Assembly (NCBI GenBank): GCA_963591995.1
Contig: CAVAUJ010000046.1
Span: 1 to 19,249 of the forward strand
DNA from: CAG-791 sp963591995
Lineage (GTDB): Bacteria > Bacillota > Clostridia > Lachnospirales > Lachnospiraceae
DNA length: 19,249 nt
Direction of reading: 5' to 3'
The notes below the pieces were generated by a model that saw only the letters and a list, made by a program, of their open reading frames with translations, did no database searches and was not told where the DNA came from. Positions 14,562 to 19,249 of this stretch are shown piece after piece (positions within the stretch are counted from its first letter, which is position 1; every line of letters starts with the position of its first letter). A program made the translations under genes and the position numbers.

Positions 14562-16178
14562 TCATCGGGTGGAAAATTCATACCAGAATTCGACGCCGTT
14601 TTCATGATTGCAGACACCGTACGCTTCGTGCATCAGCTCCATAATGGCCTTCACAATCGAAAGTCCTACGCCGGAGCCGCCGTATTCTCTGGTACGCGCC
14701 TTGTCCACCTTGTAAAATTTATCCCAGATTCTGGAAAGCGATTCCTCCGGAATGGGAGAACCGGTATTGAAGACACAAACTCGAACCTTATTTTCCTTTC
14801 GTTCGAAACGTATGTCAATCACTTTCTCTCCGTCACAGTGATTCACTGCATTGGTAAAGTAATTCTGGAACACTTCTTCGGCATAAAAGGGATCTCCCCA
14901 GACATAAACCGGTTCGGTCTGCTCCAGGCGTACCTGAATCTCATGGCTTTGAAGCAGCAGCTCCGACGTTCGCAGATATCCCTGAATCAACTCCAGCAGA
15001 TCGAAATTCTCATAATTGAGCTCGTTGTCCTGTCCGAACTCCAGGTGCGTCAGCGCGAGAAATTTCTGTACCATTCCGTTCATTTTGCGGGTTTCATCGA
15101 CAATGACGCTGCAATAATAATCACGATCCTCCTTTTCCTCTGCGAGACCGTCCTGCAGTCCCTCGGCATAGCCCTGGATCAGTGCAAGAGGGGTCTTCAG
15201 CTCATGCGTGACATTGGATATGAATTCCCGCTGCATGATTTCTGTCTGGTTCCGGCGCTCAATATCCTGCAGCAGCTGTGCATTGGCATTTTTAAGCTCC
15301 GAGATCGTGCTCTCCAGCGTCTCGGACATTTCATTCATGTTTTTTCCGAGAATCGCGATCTCATTGTGCGCCGTGCCCTGGTATTTGGCAGAGAAATCCA
15401 GTCGTTTCATTTTCTGCGACAGCTCAGCCATCTCCAGAATGGGCCTTGTGATGCGTCCGGACAGCAGCAATGCCACCGCAAACCCAAGGACCACCACGAA
15501 TCCCCCGGCAAGCAGAATGAAACGGTTGGCAATACCGGCATTGGTGCGCAAAGAGTCCATTGCCGTGCGCAGAAGATAATAGGATCCGTTGGAGAGCATT
15601 CCCCAGCGCTCCATGAACTGTGTCCCGGAGGCCTTGTCGAGGACCACCTGCACCCTGGTATTCTTCTCGTCCAGAAGGGTCTGTACGATGTAATAATCCG
15701 GCGCATGACGGTCTGCCTGCCAAGATTGCACCCGTGTCTCGTCGAAATCCTCCGGAAGCTGGTCCGTGTTCTCCAGCAGATTGTCCCACATGCGCATCAT
15801 CATGGTATCCAGATCCTGGCACATGGAACGAACGGTCTTCGACTCTTCGTCAATGACGAGAATGCTGATGTTGTCCTTGTCGGCAATCCGCGTCAGCTCT
15901 CTGCCGAAGGCAATGGACGCAATGGAATTGGAAGAGGCCGCCTCCTCCAGCCGTACATAGGTTTCTTTGAGCGTTTCCTGCTTCTCCCGGTTGTAGTAGC
16001 GCTCCAGAAAGGCCGTATTGACGAGCAGAATCAGGGCAATCGCTCCGGCCATCAGGCCGAAGAAAAGAGCGGCAAACTCCCATTGAATCGAAAAAAAGGA
16101 TGCCCCCTCTGCGGCATCCCTTGCACGGTCAAGATTGGTTTTTGGGGATGGAAACGGAAAGCCTCTTCGCAATTTCAT
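14562..16178 (-). CDS. Membrane sensor histidine kinase (HAMP-HisKA-HATPase)
   Basis: A 538-aa inner-membrane kinase. A transmembrane helix at about 36-56 and a second at 221-241 flank an extracytoplasmic sensor of about 165 residues (no recognised domain). A HAMP linker (about 241-295) follows, then a short coiled coil. REFISNVTHELKTPLALIQG (317-336) holds the phospho-accepting H325. The N box is NYFTNAVNH (439-447), the G1 region VFNTGSPIP (469-477), the F box WDKFYK and the G2 GGSGVGLSIV (500-509). In G1 the usual Asp is Asn, as in many VanS-like clostridial kinases. AAGGTG precedes the ATG by 7 nt, and the start is 21 nt after the response regulator stop. It is the obvious partner of that regulator. 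The stimulus is unknown. Confidence 0.93.
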   Translation of the reverse strand: MKLRRGFPFPSPKTNLDRARDAAEGASFFSIQWEFAALFFGLMAGAIALILLVNTAFLERYYNREKQETLKETYVRLEEAASSNSIASIAFGRELTRIADKDNISILVIDEESKTVRSMCQDLDTMMMRMWDNLLENTDQLPEDFDETRVQSWQADRHAPDYYIVQTLLDEKNTRVQVVLDKASGTQFMERWGMLSNGSYYLLRTAMDSLRTNAGIANRFILLAGGFVVVLGFAVALLLSGRITRPILEMAELSQKMKRLDFSAKYQGTAHNEIAILGKNMNEMSETLESTISELKNANAQLLQDIERRNQTEIMQREFISNVTHELKTPLALIQGYAEGLQDGLAEEKEDRDYYCSVIVDETRKMNGMVQKFLALTHLEFGQDNELNYENFDLLELIQGYLRTSELLLQSHEIQVRLEQTEPVYVWGDPFYAEEVFQNYFTNAVNHCDGEKVIDIRFERKENKVRVCVFNTGSPIPEESLSRIWDKFYKVDKARTREYGGSGVGLSIVKAIMELMHEAYGVCNHENGVEFWYEFSTR

Positions 16179-16199
16179 CGGAATACACCTTCCCCCTTC

Positions 16200-16898
16200 C
16201 TACCGCGGATCATCGGCGGGCGGCTGCTCTGCAGGGCTGAATTTATATCCGAGCCCCCAGATGGTCTTGATGAGCTCGCCCTTTTCACCCATCTTGCTGC
16301 GCAGCTTCTTTACGTGTGTGTCAATGGTGCGCGCATCTCCGTAATAATCGTAATTCCAGACATGGTTGAGAATCTGTTCTCTGGAAAGAGCGCGGCCGCT
16401 GTTCTCCAGGAAATACGTCATCAATTCAAACTCCTTGGCGGACAGCTCGACAGGCTTGCCGTCGATGGTAACCTGATGCGCGGCTTTATCGATGATGATG
16501 CCGCTGCTCTCCAGTCTCTCCGTATCCCTGCCGTGCCCTTCCCGTGCCAGCAATGCCTCCACACGGGCAACCAGAATGCGCGGGCTGAAGGGCTTGCGCA
16601 CATAATCGCTGACGCCCAGCTCAAACCCCTGCAGCTCATCCTGTTCCTCGGATTTTGCTGTCAGCATGATAATGGGAACCTTGGATGTCTTACGGATCTG
16701 TCTCGTGACGCCGTAGCCGTCCAGCTGCGGCATCATAACGTCCAGAATCACAAGTGCGATGTCCGGGTGGCGGTCATAGACATCCAGAGCCTCAACCCCA
16801 TTGGACGCTTCATACACCTCATAGCCGGATCTGGCAAGGAAATCGTGCACGAGCTTGCGCATGCGCTCTTCATCGTCTACCACCAGAATCTTCAACAT
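16200..16898 (-). CDS. OmpR/PhoB-type response regulator
   Basis: A 232-aa DNA-binding regulator. The receiver domain (1-118) has acidic residues D8 and D9, phospho-acceptor D53 (VILDVMMPQLDGYG), T80 and K102 (VRKPFSP). The C-terminal winged helix (about 130-226) is of the OmpR/PhoB type (LSAKEFELMTYFLENSGRAL, then RTIDTHVKKLRSKMG and TIWGLGYKF). The ATG at 16898 has GGAGG 6 nt upstream, while the longer open frame to 17045 has no such site and would overlap glgX. It follows the glgX stop by 13 nt and precedes its kinase by 21 nt. It most likely controls target genes outside, or possibly this operon. Its DNA site is not evident here. Confidence 0.96.
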   Translation of the reverse strand: MLKILVVDDEERMRKLVHDFLARSGYEVYEASNGVEALDVYDRHPDIALVILDVMMPQLDGYGVTRQIRKTSKVPIIMLTAKSEEQDELQGFELGVSDYVRKPFSPRILVARVEALLAREGHGRDTERLESSGIIIDKAAHQVTIDGKPVELSAKEFELMTYFLENSGRALSREQILNHVWNYDYYGDARTIDTHVKKLRSKMGEKGELIKTIWGLGYKFSPAEQPPADDPR

Positions 16899-16911
16899 AT
16901 CCGCCTCCGCT

Positions 16912-19113
16912 TCAAACCGCTCCTGTTTCCGCCACGAGGACAACAACGCCGCGCCCCGCCAGCGCCACTCTCCCGCCGGCAACCGGCACCCGTGATGCGG
17001 GAAGATAGCCTTCACAGTTGACGGCCGCCGTATCGATGGCAACACGCCAGGACATTCCCTCGGGCAGATCCGGAACCCTTGCCGAGGTGTTCTCCCAGTG
17101 AGAATTCACCAGAACATAAACGACATCATCCTTCTGCCGGTCTGCGTCATAGCCGGCATACAGGACGCCGAGCGTCTTGGTCTGGACGGTCACCTCGTGA
17201 AAGGCAGGATCGCCGCCGTTGACCGACACATCCGGGAAGCCGCAGCGGGCCGGCTCCATCTTGCGGCTGATACAGGGGTGCTCTTTGCGGAAAGCAATCA
17301 CACCCTTGTAGAACTCGTAAAAGCTGCGGTTCTTCTCCAGAAAATTCCAGTTCAGCCAGGAAATTTCATTGTCCTGACAATAGCCGTTGTTGTTGCCGTA
17401 CTGTGTGTTACCGAATTCATCGCCGGCCAGGATCATGGGCGTCCCGCGGCTGCACATAAGGGTTGTGATGGCATTGCGCATCATCTGAAAGCGCAATGCA
17501 TTCACGGCAGGATCGTCTGTTTCCCCTTCTGCGCCGCAATTCCAGGAGCGATTGTCATTGGAGCCGTCGGAATTCTCCCAGCCGTTTGCCTCATTGCGCT
17601 TGTGGTTGTAGGCATACAGATCATACAGCGTGAAGCCGTCATGACAGGTCAGGAAATTCACGGAGCTGGTATAGCCCATGTAAACGCCGTAATACAGGTC
17701 CATCGAGCCGGTCATGCGGACCGCAGCCTCCGGCGCGTTCCAGTAATTTCCCTTCAGGAAATCCCGCATGCAGTCACGGTACTTGCCGTTCCACTCCGCC
17801 CAGCGGTTGTATGCCGGGAAGGAACCCACCTGGTACATACCGCCGGCATCCCAGGCCTCCGCAATCAGCTTCACATTGCCGAGGATCGGATCATAGGCCA
17901 GCTTTTTCAGCAGAGGCGGATCCTGCAGCGGCGTACCGTCCGCAGCCCGGCCGAGAATGCTGGCAAGATCGAAGCGGAAGCCGTCCACGTGAAACCTTGT
18001 CACCCAATAGCGCAGACACTCCACGATGAAGCTCTGCACGATGGGATGATTGCAATTCATGGTATTGCCGCAGCCGGAGAAATTATAATACTTCCCGTCC
18101 GGCGTCAGCATATAGTAGATGTTGTTGTCGATGCCCTTGAAGGAAATAAACGGGCCGCCCTCGCCGCCCTCCGCCGTGTGATTGAAGACGACATCCAGAA
18201 TGACCTCAATGCCGTTTTCCTTCAGCAGCTGAATGGTTTCCTTCAATTCGCGTCCCTCGCGGTTGTATTCCGCAGAGGCGGCGTAGCTGGTGTTGGGAGC
18301 GAAAAAGGCTACGGTATTGTAGCCCCAATACTCATAGAGGCGTTCGCCGTTATAGGTATGGCCGTTGGCCACCTCATCGAATTCAAAGATCGGCATCAGC
18401 TCCACGGCGGTCACGCCCAGATCCTTGAGATAAGGAATCTTCTCAATGATGCCGGCAAAGGTTCCCGGATAGGTGACGCCGCTGGACGGATCCTTGGTGA
18501 AGCCCCGGACGTGCATTTCATAAATGACGGAATCCTCCATCCTGGTATTCGGAAATTTCGAGGTGTCCCAGACGAAATTATTCTTCACCACCCGGGCGTG
18601 ATAGGAGCCGGCCTGACGTTTTTTCTCTCCCCATTTGCGCTGCCCCACCACTGCTCTTGCATAGGGGTCCAGCAGCTCATTGTTCTTGTTGAACAAAAGC
18701 CCCTTGGCGGGATCCCAGGGACCGTCCATCCGGTAGCTGTATTCAAAATCCTCGACGTTCAGCCCGAACACGATGATGGACCACACCTTTCCGATGCGGT
18801 AGCTGTCCGGAATCGGAATAATGGCGTAGGGAACCTTCTCCTTTCGATGGTAAAGGAGAAGCTCACAGGCGGTCGCACCGAGGGAGGAAATGGTGAAGCT
18901 CACACCGCCCGGAATCTGGTTGGCACCGTTCTCCATATAGATTCCCGGGCGAACCTGAAAGCCGGAAATCACATCGGTCGGCTCCCAGGTTGTCATGGCG
19001 GAATCTCCCATGGACTTATACTGCTGCGCAACCTCCTCCATATGCGTTTTCTGATAGCTCTTCTCTTCCTTGGATTTTGCAATCAGCTCTTGTACTGCAT
19101 CGTTCAGCCGCAT
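16912..19113 (-). CDS. glgX: Glycogen debranching enzyme, GH13 isoamylase type
   Basis: A 733-aa cytoplasmic enzyme that hydrolyses alpha-1,6 branches in glycogen or limit dextrins. An N-terminal CBM48-like domain (about 50-150; FQVRPGIYMENGANQIPGGV, DGPWDPAKGLLFN) precedes the GH13 barrel. DVVFNHTAEG (307-316), DGFRFDLAS (377-385, nucleophile D382), LIAEAWDAGG (416-425, acid/base E419) and FLTCHDGF (487-494, H491 and D492) are the four conserved regions. A C-terminal beta domain follows. AGGGGG lies 7 nt before the ATG. The length and motifs fit GlgX/TreX rather than pullulanase. The first 45 residues are a Lys/Glu-rich extension. It is the first gene of the minus-strand run and lies 13 nt before the response regulator. 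Confidence 0.92.
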   Translation of the reverse strand: MRLNDAVQELIAKSKEEKSYQKTHMEEVAQQYKSMGDSAMTTWEPTDVISGFQVRPGIYMENGANQIPGGVSFTISSLGATACELLLYHRKEKVPYAIIPIPDSYRIGKVWSIIVFGLNVEDFEYSYRMDGPWDPAKGLLFNKNNELLDPYARAVVGQRKWGEKKRQAGSYHARVVKNNFVWDTSKFPNTRMEDSVIYEMHVRGFTKDPSSGVTYPGTFAGIIEKIPYLKDLGVTAVELMPIFEFDEVANGHTYNGERLYEYWGYNTVAFFAPNTSYAASAEYNREGRELKETIQLLKENGIEVILDVVFNHTAEGGEGGPFISFKGIDNNIYYMLTPDGKYYNFSGCGNTMNCNHPIVQSFIVECLRYWVTRFHVDGFRFDLASILGRAADGTPLQDPPLLKKLAYDPILGNVKLIAEAWDAGGMYQVGSFPAYNRWAEWNGKYRDCMRDFLKGNYWNAPEAAVRMTGSMDLYYGVYMGYTSSVNFLTCHDGFTLYDLYAYNHKRNEANGWENSDGSNDNRSWNCGAEGETDDPAVNALRFQMMRNAITTLMCSRGTPMILAGDEFGNTQYGNNNGYCQDNEISWLNWNFLEKNRSFYEFYKGVIAFRKEHPCISRKMEPARCGFPDVSVNGGDPAFHEVTVQTKTLGVLYAGYDADRQKDDVVYVLVNSHWENTSARVPDLPEGMSWRVAIDTAAVNCEGYLPASRVPVAGGRVALAGRGVVVLVAETGAV

Positions 19114-19144
19114 AAAAACGCCCCCTGCACGGACTGTAAATGTA

Positions 19145-19174
19145 TGTCTATCGTTTGTTACATAGGAATGTCAA
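19145..19174 (-). promoter_or_regulatory. Possible promoter of the glgX operon
   Basis: On the minus strand, TTGACA (19169-19174) is followed by an 18-nt spacer and TAGACA (19145-19150). An alternative is an extended -10, TGATACAAT, just upstream (near 19174-19184). Either would precede glgX by 35-70 nt. An inverted pair TTGTAT/ATACAA (19177-19182 and 19192-19197) lies over this region. Confidence 0.45.
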
Positions 19175-19200
19175 TATTGTATCATCTTCATATACAATTA

Positions 19201-19236
19201 AAAAGGAGCCATGTTCGAAAGAACACGGCTCCTTTT
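19201..19236. terminator. Bidirectional hairpin terminator at the right edge
   Basis: AAAAGGAGCCATGTTC (19201-19216) pairs with GAACACGGCTCCTTTT (19221-19236) around GAAA, with one A-C mismatch. The stem runs into T on both strands. It probably ends a minus-strand gene beyond the right edge, or a plus-strand transcript, and insulates the glgX promoter. Confidence 0.8.
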
Positions 19237-19249
19237 CGTTGCGCATTAT

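Noticed and set aside
13926..17021. A 1031-codon open frame on the plus strand, antisense to hisH, the kinase and the response regulator
   Set aside because: It is antisense to three genes with full catalytic motifs, crosses their boundaries, and reads as low-complexity, His/Arg/Leu-rich sequence with no domain. It results from the GC-rich codon use of the minus-strand genes.
19177..19197. TTGTAT/ATACAA pair as a site for the same regulator as the lysA palindrome
   Set aside because: The arms match but the spacing (9 nt versus none) does not, and AT-rich promoter sequence makes such pairs common.
1..19249. Insertion sequence, prophage, toxin-antitoxin or CRISPR array
   Set aside because: No transposase, integrase, phage or toxin motifs and no regularly spaced repeats were seen. 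All larger open frames fit housekeeping or sugar-use genes.

Overview
The window looks like a chromosomal segment of a fairly GC-rich Clostridia (Firmicutes), most likely a Lachnospiraceae-type bacterium. This is inferred from the purine-rich Shine-Dalgarno sequences, class-II-like EPSP synthase, fused TyrA-ACT, O-acetylhomoserine sulfhydrylase, a small Cys-rich protein of the DUF6171 type, GH51 arabinofuranosidases and VanS/PhoR-like two-component genes. No mobile element, phage gene or CRISPR array is visible. One run of 86 N (10706-10791) interrupts the sequence.

Layout. (1) 1-2660, plus strand: the last codons of an unidentified gene, then tyrA and aroA, two aromatic amino acid genes 21 nt apart. 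(2) 2661-4273: a convergent hairpin terminator, then metY (O-acetylhomoserine sulfhydrylase) on minus. metY has a clear promoter, a possible operator and a possible 25-codon leader ORF. (3) 4282-4536: a small Cys-rich protein on minus. (4) 4655-9055: an arabinose-release island. Two intracellular GH51 alpha-L-arabinofuranosidases (minus, ATGA overlap, strong terminator) are divergent from a 313-aa regulator (plus) made of an ArsR-like winged helix and a long, unusual C-terminal domain. The divergent region holds a promoter for each side and two related palindromes. (5) 9117-10563, minus: tRNA-Leu(CAA) and lysA, with a tRNA promoter inside the end of lysA and a hairpin terminator shared with the plus-strand regulator. 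(6) 10792-19113, minus: a tightly packed run read as glgX - response regulator - histidine kinase - hisH - hisF - pepD - ung, probably from one promoter near 19150. ung runs into the N gap.

How the genes work together. TyrA and AroA make aromatic amino acids, MetY makes homocysteine from sulfide and O-acetylhomoserine, LysA makes lysine, and HisHF forms the imidazole ring of histidine. PepD next to HisHF would release free histidine from X-His dipeptides, so histidine synthesis and salvage sit side by side. GlgX debranches glycogen. The GH51 pair trims arabinose from imported oligosaccharides and is probably controlled by the divergent regulator. The best candidates for something under-described are the ArsR-like regulator with its HxCxC...C plus Trp-rich C-terminal domain, the metY leader, and the placing of a two-component system between glycogen and histidine genes.
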